NCBI RefSeq assembly: GCF_027887165.1
Contig: NC_077227.1
Location: forward strand, 64,490,607 to 64,554,606
Length of the DNA: 64,000 nt
Direction of reading: 5' to 3'
Source: Monodelphis domestica
Taxonomy: Eukaryota > Chordata > Mammalia > Didelphimorphia > Didelphidae
Under the pieces are notes generated by a model. That model worked only from the letters and a program-made list of their open reading frames with translations. It did no database searches and was not told the DNA's origin. Positions 1 through 12,705 of the stretch are shown here, piece by piece. A program made the position numbers and the translations under genes. Within the stretch, counting starts at the first letter, position 1; each line of letters starts with the position of its first letter.

Positions 1-160
1 ATACCAACAACATGGAAATGAGTTCAGATCAAGGACACATGTGATACCCAGTGGAATCATGGATTGGCTATGGGAGGGGTGGTGGGAGGGGGGGGGGAGG
101 AAAAGAAAATGATCTTTGTTTCAAATGAATAATGTTTGAAAATGACCAAATAAAATAATG
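1..160 (+). mobile_element. L1-type LINE 3' end
   Basis: G-rich then A-rich terminal sequence (CCCAGTGGAATCATGGATTGGCTATGGGAGG...), the same type of 3' UTR end as at 2075-2190. It continues beyond the left window edge. Confidence 0.5.
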
Positions 161-169
161 TTTAAACTA

Positions 170-887
170 AAACTAACAAACAAACAAACAAAAAAAAATC
201 CTTTGTTTGTCCAAGTCACCCATCCAAACTTGGACCCAAGTTACTCATGTAATAGTTCTTTAAAAGTTTTATTTACAGACTTAAACTTTAACGAGCCACT
301 TTTCTGCTATAAGGGTATTGTCAACTACTTTACCCCTTTATATACATTGTAAGATAAGTATCTAAAACGTGATGCTTAACATCAAGCAGCCTTGAAACTT
401 TAAAATTTATTGTGAGTATAAAACACCCCAAAATTACTCCGACTTTTTTCTTTTTCTCCCTTCCCATAGAGATCAAACAACTTCTCTGCCTCTTTAAAAT
501 GGGCAGCATAGCAATAGCTTGGGAAATGATGAATCCCTTCATTGTGGTTGAAGTCAATTCATGTTCTGGGTAACCTCTACTGAGACTATTTGCAGATTAA
601 TTTTAGTGGCCTATCATGTGATTATTCCTAACTAAATTCATCACTGACCAAGCCCTCCACATTCTGTAAGTCCAAGAGATAATTGAAAGGGAAATATGTA
701 AAAAGATTGTGGTTCTGAGCCCTGCACAGCTATTCACGTTGCCATGAATGGCTTGAATTTCATAGACAAGTTTTATATACAACTGACTTAGAACCTAACT
801 TAAAACCAATATGTATTTTACTTAAAAGAACCAGAGAACTCAATGTATGATGGCCTCCAGAACACTGATTTAAAAGCTTATGCTTAT
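170..887 (+). repeat. Flank block F1, part 1 (segmental duplication)
   Basis: Matches F2 (25395-26710) and F3 (46035-46790): shared CACCCATCCAAACTTGG, AAGTATCTAAAAC, GAAACTTTAAAATTTA and a run near 700 reading GGTTCTGAGCCCTGCACAGC. No coding potential seen. In the other two copies this sequence follows a collectin gene by about 1.4-1.5 kb. Confidence 0.8.
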
Positions 888-1145
888 ACAAAACTATTGA
901 TAGCTGCGCTCTTTGTGGTGGCAAAAAATTGGGAAATGAGGGGATGCCCTTCAATTGGGGAATGGCTGAACAAATTGTGGTGTCTGTTGGTGATGGAATA
1001 CTATTGTGCTCAAAGGAATAATAAACTGGAGGGATTCCATGTGAACTGGAATGACCTCCAGGAATTGATGCAGAGTGAAAGGAGCAGAACCAGGAGAACA
1101 TTGTAAACTGCATTGGTGAAAAATCACCTTTAAAGATTGTTATAT

Positions 1146-1287
1146 AGGTTCAAATCTGGCCTCAGCCACTTCCTAGCTGTGTGACCCTGGGCAAGTCACT
1201 TGACCCCCATTGCCTACCCTTACCACTCTTCTGCCTTGGAGCCAATACACAGTATTGACTCCAAGATGGAAGGGTAAGGGTTAAAAA
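1146..1287 (+). mobile_element. tRNA-derived SINE (5' truncated) with target duplication
   Basis: Box B sequence GGTTCAAATCTGG, then the typical body CAGCCACTTCCTAGCTGTGTG and a poly-A tail. Flanked by AAAGATTGTTATA on both sides. Marsupial SINE, same family as 3362-3559. Confidence 0.85.
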
Positions 1288-1297
1288 AAAAAAAAAG

Positions 1298-1826
1298 ATT
1301 GTTATAATATTAATTTATGGTCACCAAGGAATTTACTTATGACATTCCTAAAATGAAAACACTCAAGTCAGAATGGAGTTATGGTGGTTTAATCACAATG
1401 GGAGTAAGAAAAGGGAGAGGGAGAGAAGGAGAAAGGAGAAAGGGGAAAAGGTTAACTCAACCTTCTGGCAGAGCCAGAGCGAGTTTTAGGCCCAAAAAGG
1501 CCAAGGTAGAGAAGAGAATCAGTCCTTGACTCTCGTGACTGATCTGAAGGAAAGCTGTCTGTGGGCCTCCTCCCTGCTCAAGCTCCTAGCACTAACTGCC
1601 GCCTAGCCCTGTCCACAGGAAGTGAACTAATTCCAAAGGGTGTTCCCTACCTCACTTCCTGTGCCTCGCAAGTGCCAATGGTGGCTCAAGCTTGGCTTAG
1701 GACAGCCCAGGTGGGCAGTTAGTTATTTCTGATTTGTCATTGACTAGCACATGCCCGTGTAGTGTGGGTGTGCACAATCCTGGGTGCTAGACCAAGCAAG
1801 ATGGAGATTTTAAAATTTACACACAG
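1298..1826 (-). mobile_element. Solo LTR (fossil)
   Basis: About 530 bp, related to LTRs at 17640-18373, 21098-21806 and 63640-64000 (shared TCACCAAGGAATT, CACTTCCTGTG and GGTGGTTTAAT motifs). It lies within the L1 3' region. Broken remnant, no internal genes attached. Confidence 0.6.
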
Positions 1827-2211
1827 ATACTGATACACTGTGGTACAATTGAATGTAATGGACTTCTCTACTAGCAGCAATGCAATGATCCAGGACAAAT
1901 CAGAGGAACTTATGAGAAAGAATGTTATCTACATCCAGATAAAGAACTGTGGGAATAAAAACACAGAAGAAAAACAACTGCTTGAACACATGGGTCGAGG
2001 GGGATTTGATTGGGGATATAGACTCTAAACGATCACTCTAGTGCAAATATCAATAATATTGAACTAGGTCTTGATCAATATACATGTAAAACCCAGGGGA
2101 ATTGCTCATTGGCTATGGGAGGAAGGGAGGGAAAGAACATGACTCATGTAACAATGGGAAAATATTCTAAATTAATTAATTAAATAAACTTAATATTTTT
2201 TAAGAGAGTTT

Positions 2212-2739
2212 ATACATACAGAGACCCATAGAACTGGAAGGAATCTGAAAGGCAATAAACCTAGCCAAGCACTGAACCATATTTCCATTTTACAATTGAA
2301 CTGCCAGTTTATGAGAACTCAGAGATGCTCTGAAGATGATGCAGGATGCTCAGTGTTCCTGAAAGACAAGAAAGACTTTGAATTAACAGTTTGGGTAGCA
2401 CGAATTTCCATGTGACAGCTTTGAATTACTTCTGTTACTCTTGTAATTCTGGTAGTGGTAATTCAGAGTCAATTTGCAAATGGCAATAAGTTCTTAACCC
2501 TAAGCAGAATAATAATAACAACAACAACAAAATTAACAATAAGATAGCTAAAATTTATATACTGTTTACTTTGTGCCAGGCACTGTGCTAAGCCCTTCAG
2601 AATCATTATTTAATTTTATCCTCACAACAACACTAGGAAATAGAAGCCATTATTATACCCATTTTTCAGATGAGGAAACTGAAGCAAATAGTGGTTAAAT
2701 GACTTGCAGAGGACATACATTTAGTGAGGGCCAGAAAAA
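2212..2739 (+). repeat. Flank block F1, part 2
   Basis: Resumes the F block after the L1 insertion (AGACCCATAGAACTGGAAGG, as at 46800). The last 200 bases are an old CORE-SINE also present at about 29640 and 47110. Interrupted at about 2740 by the composite insertion. Confidence 0.8.
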
Positions 2740-3595
2740 TGTAAGGGGTTAAAATTAAAGGGTGAACTAAATTATTTAAGAGTATGGTCTCCAGGAATTA
2801 TTATCAATTCCAAATGATTTTTATAGTAATTTATTTACAAAAGGAGAAAGAGTGAAAATAAGAAAATCAGAGATAGATATTTACTCTGGCCTGGTCAGAA
2901 CCAGGCAGGGCTTAAGAGGCCTCAGCAAAGAGAGCCCAGAGGTAAATTAGACACGGGTTTTAGCTACAAGGACTCCTCTAAGACGAGGGGCCTCTCTGAA
3001 GGATAGTACCTCCAGGAAAGCCAAGGAAAGGAGTCAGCCTTTTTCACTCACCCATATGATAGTCCTAATAGGAGCAGTCCTCAGCAAGAGTTCCTCCAAG
3101 GTAAAGTTGAAGGCAAAAGACTTCCTCACAGGAAGTTCTTGGTATTTTAAAAAACCATTCCTTCCGTCACTTCCTGTGCCTTCCTTCTACTTTTCTGTGG
3201 ACCAATTATAGCTATAGTTTTGCTTAGAACTGCCCAGGAGGCAGTCAGTGAACTCAGATTTGTCACCCACTTTCACATACATGGGTCACATACATCGCCC
3301 ACTTAAGGATCAGTGGGATGTATACATTTCTAGTGATTAAATCTAAAAATGGGCAGAGGAGGGGGCAGCTGGGTAGCTCAGTGGATTAAGAGCCAGTCCT
3401 AGAGACGGGAGGTCCTAGGTTCAAATCTGGCCTCAGCCACTTCCTAGCTGTGTGACCCTGGGCAAGTCACTTGACCCTCATTGCCTAGCCCTTACCACTC
3501 TTCTGCCTTGGAGCCAATACACAGTATTGACTCCAAGATGGAAGGTAAGGGTTTAAAAAAAAAATGGGCAGAGGAGAATTAATCCCATCTTCACA
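2740..3595 (-). mobile_element. LTR (fossil), split by a SINE
   Basis: The minus-strand copy begins TGTGAAG at the right and ends CTTACA at the left. It shares GAGTCAGCCTTTT, GAGGGGCCTC and CACTTCCTGTGCC with copies at 17.7-18.3 kb and, in the other orientation, 27.0-27.7 kb. It forms the left edge of the composite insertion in F1. Confidence 0.6.
3362..3559 (+). mobile_element. Full-length tRNA-derived marsupial SINE
   Basis: GGGGCAGCTGGGTAGCTCAG head (box A-like), GGTTCAAATCTGG (box B), tail GGAAGGTAAGGGTTT plus A run. A perfect 17-bp target duplication, AAAAATGGGCAGAGGAG, flanks it. Inserted into the LTR at 2740-3595. Confidence 0.95.
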
Positions 3596-3689
3596 ACCCC
3601 CTGTGATCATTGGGAAGGATCATTTGACATAATTATCTTGTACCTTTAAAAATCTTCTAACTATAGTGTATACAATATTGCACTTTCTA

Positions 3690-6600
3690 AGAGGAAACTA
3701 CAATAATTAGAGATAAGAGGTAAATAGAAGAGAGAGAAAACAAAACCAATGTTTGATAGGTGCATTGACAAAAAGCCAATTAGGGGATAGTCCCCTTTGG
3801 CATAAAAGTTTACATACAAAATTAATGTTCAACCCCCTTCAGTTCAATCAATTGCACCCCAAAAGTTCATTCTGGATCTTTTTGATGCAGTGTAAGTTTC
3901 TGCAGGCATCTTTCTCCAAACATTTCATTTTCTGGATTCAAGCAGTTAGCAAGCTTCTTTTCCTGAAATTTTTCTCAAACAAAAATTTTAATCTTGAATT
4001 TTTATGAAAATATATGCAATCCTCCATGAGGAGGGTGTTGACCAACACCCAGACCAGCTCAGGATACATGATTGAGTTATAGGGTCTATGAGCCAGTTAT
4101 CAAAAGAAAAACCAAAAACATAAAAAGAAAAACAAACAGAAGAAAAATTAAACTTTGGAAGAAAGAAAAATTCAAAATCAGCAAAAATCTATATATATAA
4201 AAATTTCTAAGTAAACAAGAATAAATTCATAACAGGCCCTTTTATTAGGGTCCAAATGAATAAATTGATAACAGGCCCTTATATTAGGGTCCAATTAAAT
4301 TAATTTCTGTCTCATAAATCTGTAGGACAAAATGTAGTAATATTACACTTGCCCATTATAAGCCAGGACTACAGGAAGTTGCCGTACTATAAGAGAGAAA
4401 AAAGAACTAGATTTTTGTGTGAAAAGGAAGTGTCATTCCCTGGTCTGATTTTACCTTCACTCTCAAGGATAGGGGTAACCAGGATGATAGTCAAACTTTG
4501 GTACTTGTTGAAATGTGGCACAGGAAGGCCTGTGTCTGACATATGTCAAACAACAGCAACTTGGAACTTCAAACAAGTCCTCTTTCTTAGCACAGATTCT
4601 CAACAATCCCACTGGGATTGATTTGGCCCTTTTTGACCTTGTGCTTCTAGGTACTATTCAGATTCTGATCAATCCCATCAAGATTGGTTAGTTTCCTTGA
4701 CCTTTTGCTTCTTGACATTGTATAATGGCTCTTTTGTTCCCTTCTCCTGGAATCAGAAACAAACATTAATCACAGTCCCATAACAATTATCAATAAATGG
4801 TAGATTTTCATAGTCTAAGGCTTTTGTATTAATAATTGAATAAATATATATTAAACTTACATTACTGCAAAATGAAAAAGATTAATATTGTTTATGTGTC
4901 TTAAGTAAAAGATATAAGAAAAGAGAATTCAAATACTTTATTTCATATACAAGGAAAAACAATTATAAAAAATATTTTAATCAAAAATATATAGTTTACA
5001 ATCAGTGACACACTATGTTTGCCAAGGAGAGGCATAATACAAAGGTTTCTCACCCAAAAATGAAATCCAGTTCCTTTTTAACTTGACCATGACCCATAGT
5101 ATGAGTATACATAATTTTTACCAAGTGATATCTTTTCAAAACAGTAGTATACATCTAATTCACATTTAAGAAGTACCCAAATCCCCCAAATCATAAGAGC
5201 ACATTTAAATGACAATAGCAAACAAACCTGCTATCATATAGGATTCACATGAGTTGCTGTGTGACATTTAAAAAAAAAAACTATGAATTCATGGATACTT
5301 GTCACAAGTTCTATAGATGTAGAAAATCTTTCAACTTTGGCTGAGATATTTTTAAGAAAGAATATTACTTCCATCATTCCAAAATGTGGCAGAGGATTCC
5401 AGAAAAAACACAAATATCTGTACATTTGATGAAAACATTTTGGGTCTAAAAATATCACTAATAATTTAAATCATTCTGGTGGAATATAATAAGTTGAAGA
5501 GTTACAAATATAAAAACCCATTTTGAAGCTACTAGACTTCACAAGAAAAAGTCCTTCACACTGTTTGGATGAGATTATAACCCATTACAGGGCAACTAAG
5601 TCACTTGGGCACCTGGCTCCCTCTGATGTGAGACTGTAACAGTTAACAGACCTATCTCCAATAGGTCCCACCCATTTCATATGGAGCAAAGGACTAAATA
5701 GTGAAAATCACTTCAGGTGTCTCATTCATTTATGTTTTTATAAATGCAGAGGTAGGGAATATAATAGTGCTATTGCACTTTTCTTCAACTACTAAATGGA
5801 CCCTTACCTCTTGTTACAAAAAACTCAGAGGAAGGCAAATGATCAGTCAGATGTATTGGGCACTACTAAATATCTAAAAATTGCTTCTGAAGACCCCTTA
5901 AAATCAATTAAAATTCTTAAGTCATTAAATTCTCCAAAGGTTGTATACAGTTTGTATCCAGGTTGATGGAGTCCATCCATCATCATATATGTGACAATTA
6001 ACAAAAACAAAAAGGAACATGTGACCTCAATGGATCCAGTGACAAGCCCAGTATACATAAGGGCTTATGGTTTTTCCAAAGGGTTTGCACAAGTTATTTA
6101 TGGGCTTTTACAATGGTATTTTCTCCAGTCCAGTCATAGGGGGAGATACAAATAATGGAACATTATAGATTAGATTAATATGTGAACTTAACAAACAAGA
6201 TTAAACCTTTAAAAAAATCAGCAAATACAATATATGTGATAGGACGCAGGCACTGAATTCCAGAGTCTTTTTCTTCAATTCCAATAACTGCATTACAGAC
6301 ATCACTATTTTGGAGGGGAACAAAACTGCAATCAATAAAGCAATTGGGTCTGAAAAAGCTTAAAAAGTCATCTCCAGATTCTTTAAGGTTCCATCCCCTC
6401 CCCAGTATCATCATCCATTTAGGTTCCTTTTGTCACACCTCTGGGATCTCCCATAGTGAGGGAGAATTCAGTTCTGAAAATAGTGTAGAGGAATCCCATA
6501 TTGGATGTATTGTAGAGACTGGGCAGGCCAGAATGGCAAGGGACTGTAGGAAGATGAATCTCCCCCTGAGTCTCAGGATTATTCAAGGTAATTGAAAAGA

Positions 6601-8160
6601 CCAGTACTCCCAGTAACAGTAGTAAGAGAAGATAACTCCAACACTTTGAGTTGTGTGAGCTCTGTAAGGCTCTCCTGGAATGGGAGCTGTTTAATATAGG
6701 CAGGAAACTGGGCCAGGCTTACAATTCTACTTTTTGTCAGTTGATTACACTACTGGCTAGGGGTTAGAGTCAGGGTGTGGTCCCTTTAAGAATTTTAAAT
6801 GGGATAATTGTTATGAGTTCAGGCACACCTTAATCAATTAATTCTTGGGTGGAGGGCAGGGGAAAAGCCTCTTGTCTGAAGCTAAGTTTAGGAGAGGCAA
6901 GAGAAGGCAATTGCCTCCCCCCAGGGTAAAACACTAGAACCATGTGCTTCTGCCCACATGCTTCCTTCTGTGGGCAAAAACTCCACTTTTCTGAATTTGC
7001 CTGGGGAAAAAAGAGTTTTTATAAATTATTTTTCCCTTATTTGGGCTCTAAAAATCTCTTAGGGTAAAAAAAAAAACAAACACAGTTTTTTTGTTACTTT
7101 AATGCTGCTCTTCCTGACTGATCACCTCAGATTTTGCTTCTCACATAAGTTAATTCTAGAGAGGTGTGGAGCTTTGAGAAAAAAGAAAGTAGACATTCAG
7201 GAGCAAAACAAGGCTAAACCTTCAATTTCAGCTTAACAATAACTCTCTCTAATAACAAACACCTGAGCTGAGCTCAGTAACTTTTCTCCAGCTTTTTGGA
7301 GATTTTTTTTTTGACTGCAAGATGGAATTCTGCTGGGGCAGAGCATCTGCACAATGCCTAGAAGCACAAGGTCAAAGAAGACCAACCAATTCTGGTAGTA
7401 TTGATGAGAATCTGTGCAGACAGAGGACTTGTTTGAGGCTCCAGGTTGTGGTTGTTTGACATATGTCTCTTATAGTATGCTAATTTCCTGTAGTCCTGGC
7501 TTATAAATGGTAAGTGCAATATTACTGCATTTTGTCCTACAGATTTGTGGGACAGAAATTTACTTTAATTCAACCCTAATACAAGGGCCTGTTATGAATT
7601 TATCCAATTGGACCCAAAAAAAGGGCCTGTTATGAAATTATTCTAGTTTACTCAGAAATTTTATATACATAGATTTTTTTTATATTTTGATTCTGATTTT
7701 GAATTTTTTCTTCCTCCCAAAGTTAATTTTTTTTCTTTTTATGTTTTTGGTTTTCCTTTTAGTAATTGGTTCATACACTCCATAACTCAGCCATGTATCT
7801 TGAGTTGATCTAGGTGTTGGTCAACACCCTCCTCTGGGAGGATTGCATATATTTTCATAAAAATCTAAGATTTAAAATTTTGTTCGAAAAAAATTTCAGG
7901 GAAAAAAGCTTGCTAACTCCTTGAATCCAGAAAATGAACTGTTTGGAGAAAGATGCCTGCAGAAACTTGTACTGAATCAAAAAGATCCAGAATGGACTTT
8001 GTGGTGCAATTGATTGAACTGAAGGGGTTTGAGCATTTTTTGAATGTAAATTTTTATGCCAAAGGGGATTGTCCCCTATTTGGCTTTTTGTCAATGTGCC
8101 TAGCAATCATTAGTTTTGTCCTCTTTTCCTTTTATCCACAAATTATTGTAATTTATAAGT
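3690..8160. repeat. Large imperfect inverted repeat (arms about 0.8-1 kb, loop about 2.7 kb)
   Basis: Left arm about 3690-4665 and right arm about 7335-8160 are reverse complements with moderate divergence. Shared after inversion: GACAAAAAGCCAA(T)TAGGGGA, TTTCTGCAGGCATCTTTCTCC, CCAGGACTACAGGAA and GACCTTGTGCTTCTAGG. Weakly similar frames read inward from each arm but look incidental. Nothing recognisable in the loop. It could be two copies of one repeat inserted head to head, or an unusual foldback-type element. Confidence 0.7.
4670..7330. other. Loop between the inverted arms: no gene recognised
   Basis: Short frames only, no domain recognised on either strand. Sequence is A/T-rich with no SINE. 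It may be the interior of an unidentified repeat. Confidence 0.4.
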
Positions 8161-8227
8161 TGGTTATTTTTACAAGATCCATTGAGAATACTAGTCTTCC
8201 AAAGGATCTCAGGAGAGATTGTGAAAT

Positions 8228-8486
8228 TAGAATCTGTTACCCTAAAAGAATATGATCCCCAGCAAAAACTATAATTCCCAGAACCCCACTCACATCTTTA
8301 CATGCTGACACAGACAGGATAAATTGAGTGGAGTTCTGTGTCTAGCCCTCTTTCCCTCCTGTTGGTGGCTTTGGTGGAGCAGCCCTTTTGAGCATATAGA
8401 TTACCTTAATTCACGTGGTTCTATTTTGTCAGATTGTCACTTTATAAAAATAATACTTGAAGTATTGGACTTTAATTTAACTCTTA
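8228..8486 (+). mobile_element. LTR-like remnant
   Basis: About 260 bp ending AATACTTGAAGTATTGG...CTCTTACA. It resembles the LTR-like segment at 54926-55197 (AATACTTGGAGTATTTG). It forms the right edge of the composite insertion in F1. Fossil. Confidence 0.4.
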
Positions 8487-9297
8487 CACTAGTAAGTGTA
8501 TGAGACAGAATTTGAACTCGGGTCTTCTTGAATCTAGGTTTGGCATTCTATTCACAATATAAATATAGAATGATCAATCATCTGCAAGGCATAGACTAGG
8601 TTAAAGCCTTTTGCACAAAATGTGTCCCCTATTAAGAGCTAAAATTTGAAGCTAGGGCCCCTTGTCCAAAATATATCCTTCACCAAGAGCTAAGATTTTA
8701 TTAATAGCTATTCATTCCTTTGGAGTTAAGCATTACCCTCTCCAGGCTTCTAGTCACTTAGGTAGGTTGACAAGTAAAGATTCTTCTTTGTGAAAGAATT
8801 TTTCAGTTCCCCTTCCTCTCTGATAGAAGAAAAGAAATACCTGAAACCGGTGGCTGACTGGAAGTGAGGGAACCATGAAAACAAGCTGTCTAGGCATCAT
8901 TTCACTTACATATAAAGTGAGGAGGCTAAACTTGATGGTCTCTAATGCAGATCCCACTTCTAAGGTCTAAGATGCAGAACTATTAATGTAGAAACTGGTA
9001 GTGAGGGGAATTGTGGGAAGATAGTGGTTCATTGGATGCTCAGCCTCAAACACTCTCAAAATGCCAGTAAAGTTCTTGAAATACTTTACCCTTCAAAGTG
9101 TGAAATGAGAAGTGAGGATTAAAAGGGGGTTGGGGGGAGAGAAACAGAAGGAACAAGAGTAAAGAAAACCAAAGAGAGATAGCATTAAGTTCTGCCATTC
9201 CCAAGGCTACACAAAAAGGCTGCCAGAGTCAGAAAGTATGATGCAATAAAGAATATTAAATTAAAATAAAAGACTGAATGAAAGAGAATAAAATATA
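8487..9297 (+). repeat. Flank block F1, part 3
   Basis: Resumes F after the composite insertion and is nearly identical to 47300-48105: TGAAACCGGTGGCTGACTGG and GTGGGAAGATAGTGGTTCAT occur in both. F2 (29850-30595) is a more diverged copy. The match stops abruptly at about 9297, which marks a rearrangement junction. Confidence 0.85.
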
Positions 9298-9374
9298 TTG
9301 GAGTGTGTGTGTGCATTATCTCCCCAGTTAGATAAGCTCCTTGAGGGCAGGGACTGTCTTTTTATTTTTCATAC
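9298..9374 (+). mobile_element. L2/MIR-type 3' end, left part
   Basis: CTCCTTGAGGGCAGGGACTG is the common L2/MIR tail motif. The sequence resumes at 12706 with the expected continuation (CTTGTATCCCTACTGC...CTCAATAAATG), so the ERV at 9375-12701 split it. Confidence 0.6.
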
Positions 9375-12300
9375 TGTGTGAATTTAATATAAATTGTATC
9401 ACTTAAGTCTATTTGAAAGCCCATTTTGGTCAGTATCAGTCCCACTTTGACTGGGCACCACTGGCTTTCTAGCTACTTGAAAAAGGTTTGCTTTATTCCT
9501 ATATGGTTCCTGTGGTCTAGAAGACCCAGAACTGAGGTTGTCTGTCCAACCAGAAAGACCCAGGAGGAGTGGCTTAAATGGCTTTATAAGAAAGAGGACT
9601 GGGGAAGCAAGCTCTATTTTTTAGGTGTTTGGTTAGAGACTTGCTGGCACATTTACTTTTCCCTGTTGGAACATAGACACTGTGGCAAACTCAGATTAAT
9701 TAGGCTTGGCCAGGTAATCATTTGATTTTCTTTTTCTTTCTCTCTAATCTTTACTAATAAATATTTATAAATTAATATACAGTCTCCAGAGAATTTTAAT
9801 CATAACAATATGGTAAGCCAAGAATTGGGAGACTGAAACTCTTGATTTATTTTTCTCTCTGTTTTTCCTTGTCACATAAAAGTGGCTTACAGGTAGAATA
9901 GGGGGAAAAAAAAAAGATTGTGACTTCTGGGATTCCTGAGAAGCCAAAAGCATCCATGAGAAGCTTTAGGTAAGATGACTATTTTTTCCTGTGTATTTGT
10001 TAGTTGTATTTTTGTTTTGTTTTGTTTTTCTTTTTGGTTGGGGGGTGTGCAATAGAAAAGTGAAAAGCCTTTACTTTAGCCTTTAAGACAAAGAAATAAG
10101 CGTGTGAATTTAATAAAGAGATGACCTCCCATTTTACATCCACTCTTTAAAACTAAACTGTGCTTAGGGGATTCAAAAGAACCACCTGGTGTCAAGGGAG
10201 AGGTCTAAGAGGAAGATTTGAACAGTTTATAACCTGATTTTCTTTCCTTTCTCTTTTTAGGGGTTCTTAGTTTGAAGATAGGGAATGCTCAGAGCCTCCC
10301 AAGTGAAAGTCCTTTACATAAGCTACTTATCTCATGGAGAGAGAAAGGATTGCCTAGTAAGCCAGGCATGTCTAGATAGGAAACAATCAGTTTCTATAAA
10401 ACGGAGGTTTATAGGAACCTCAGTCAAAAAATCTTTTTACATGGCTTGGATGTGGCTCTTTTGATTTCAAGACATTAAAAGAGTTAAAATTCACTATTAG
10501 AAATAACAACCCCAAAGAATTATCTTACCGGTACCTTTGGGTGGCACTCCTTGATCAATTTACTGAAGTTCAACCACAGAGCCAAATTGTAAACCAGTCT
10601 TTAAATGCCTGTTCACATCCTTCTCATTTTGGCTCTCTGCCAGTGTCTGAGACTGCTCAGCCTGCTCCCCCTTCCCTCTTTTGGGGGACCCTCCTCAAAG
10701 TTTCCTTTGCTCCTCTCTCCCCTATAGACTGTTCATTCACACCGAGATGACTTTTGCTCTGGCCTTTGCCCCTCAAAAGCCCCTGAGACTCTATCTTTCT
10801 ACTCTGCCCCAGAATCCTTTCTAACCACACCCCTTAATTCTTTTCCTGCTCCCCCGACTTCCCAGCCTATTCTCTGCAACCTGTCTCACTCAGAGTCTCT
10901 TCCTCTTCCTCCTCCTCATTTTCAGCATTCTTCTCTTCCTTCTTGCCATTTCTACTCAGTCTCCACCCAGACTTTAGGCTCCATAGTGGAAAATGAGGAC
11001 TCCCCTAAGGTATGTTTCCTCTGAGGGAAATTGCCACATGTGATCATAGAGGCTACCTGGTGACATAAAGAGATCATGTCCCTTCTCTCCACAATATATT
11101 AAAATGTGGATAAAAGATATCTGAAGCTATGATACCAAACCCCTGATCATAGGCATCTATCAGAGTTTTAAGGGGAGTGCTTGGTGTAATGGATTTAATG
11201 CATGCCTTACTCATTGAAGGAGAAAAACAGGCCATTTTTGAAGCCATTATTTATTATTGTGATCAGGATGCAAAACATATGCCATTATAAGACCCATAGT
11301 AGGACCTCAATAATCCTGAGGATTATCTGAAGTAATGTGAGGCCAGAGAGGCACTGTTGAAAGCTATGAGGGGACTACTCTACTCACATAGAAAGTTGGG
11401 AAAATTTGAATAAACTAATCAGGAAGAAAATGAGATTCCCAACCAGTTTTACAATCATGTCTTTAACACTACAAGCAAGCATGCAGAACTGGACCCAATT
11501 AAACCCACAGATCCAGCTTCAGAAGACACCATTTTGTAAATTATTCCTCCCTAAAAATAAAAGAATATTTTCAAAAGCATTGTCCAGACTGGACTAATAT
11601 GAACATAGAACAGTTAAAGAAGATAGCCATTCATGTTTTTGAAGGGTGTGAGAGAGAGGAAAGAAAAATGCCAAAAAGGAAAAATGGGACAGAATTAAAC
11701 AGGACAGGCAAAGGGCGATTGCTATTTTGGGTTCCATTTTAATAGCTTTAATTGAGGAAATCATAACTCCTTTGAAAGAAGTTGCAAAGACTCTAACAGA
11801 TAGAGGTTCAATATAGTGTTTTTCTGTGCCAGACCAGTTCACATAGCAATAGATTGTAGAAGGAAACATCAGCAATTTAGAAACAAAAACTGGAGAAATA
11901 ATAGAACCTCTAACAGGGCTCATAGCATCTCATAATGCAAACCATGGTGCCCTGAAAAGGCATAATAGTCAGCGTAGGAGATGTCAGAGAAATAGAAAAA
12001 GGAATCATGATTTGTGATGGATCAAGGTAGAGGAAGGGACCTTAGAGTCAGAGGGCATGTTTTAATGCCAATTATTCCAGTCTGCTCCCTTCCTCCTGGT
12101 AGAGCCTCATATGACTCTGAAGGTTAGAAACATTTATGATTGTCTTCTGAACACAGGAACTTCCAGATCAGTCTTAGTGAGCAAAGTCCATTCTGAATGG
12201 AATGCCATTGGTTCTTTAAATGTGGTAGGAGAGTCAGGGAAACCTCAAAATATTAGAAAGCTTTCTTCTTGCATTGTGTCCATGGACCCATTATCAGTAG

Positions 12301-12701
12301 AACATTTGTTCCTATTAATGCCTGATTCCCCTACAAATCTACTAAAGAGAGATCTCTTATGTAAACTAAGGGCCCCTATATCATACTTTCCAAACAGCTT
12401 TGTTTCTACAATTGCCTGAGGACTCTCCAACTTTGTTCCCAGTTCCTCTTCCTGATAGGAAAGAATTTGAAATTCCAGCAGGTATACCAGAATCTCTGTG
12501 TGTTTCATCCTCTTCTGATAAAGACTTGCTTAAGTGAACTGTTCCTGTTCAGATGAAGACAAACAGTGGCTCCTATCATCCATTCCTCAGTACCCTTGAA
12601 CCATGGGAAGCTATTGAAGGGATAGCCCCAGTAATTGTTTTACTCTTTGAGCCAGGAGTAATGATAAATTAATATACAATCTCCAGAGAATTTTAATCAC
12701 A
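9375..12701 (+). mobile_element. Class I ERV fossil (internally deleted), with LTR at each end
   Basis: 5' LTR 9375-9804 (starts TGTGTGAATTT); a short truncated LTR piece at about 12665-12701 ends TTTTAATCACA. The 4-bp duplication ATAC flanks it (9371-9374, 12702-12705). Between them lie gag-like (about 10.5-11.6 kb) and protease-like (about 12.1-12.45 kb) remnants, of the same family as the element at 55-63.6 kb. Most of pol and env is missing. Broken by several changes and clearly old. It inserted into an L2/MIR tail. Confidence 0.8.
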
Positions 12702-12705
12702 ATAC

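Larger units (their letters stand above)
888..2211 (+). mobile_element. 5'-truncated L1 3' end, itself interrupted by a SINE and an LTR
   Basis: 888-1112 encodes the C-terminal end of L1 ORF2 (LFVVAKNWEMRGCPSIGEW, then MEYYCAQRNN). After a SINE and an LTR the L1 3' UTR resumes at about 1830 and ends in an A/T-rich tail at about 2195. It sits inside F1; F3 shows the uninterrupted site (CTTATGCTTACAGAGACCC). Confidence 0.75.

Noticed and set aside
3753-8106. Similar 83-84 aa frames facing each other (3753-4007 + and 7855-8106 -)
   Set aside because: They are the two arms of the inverted repeat translated; Phe/Lys-rich without a domain, so a by-product of the repeat rather than a gene pair.
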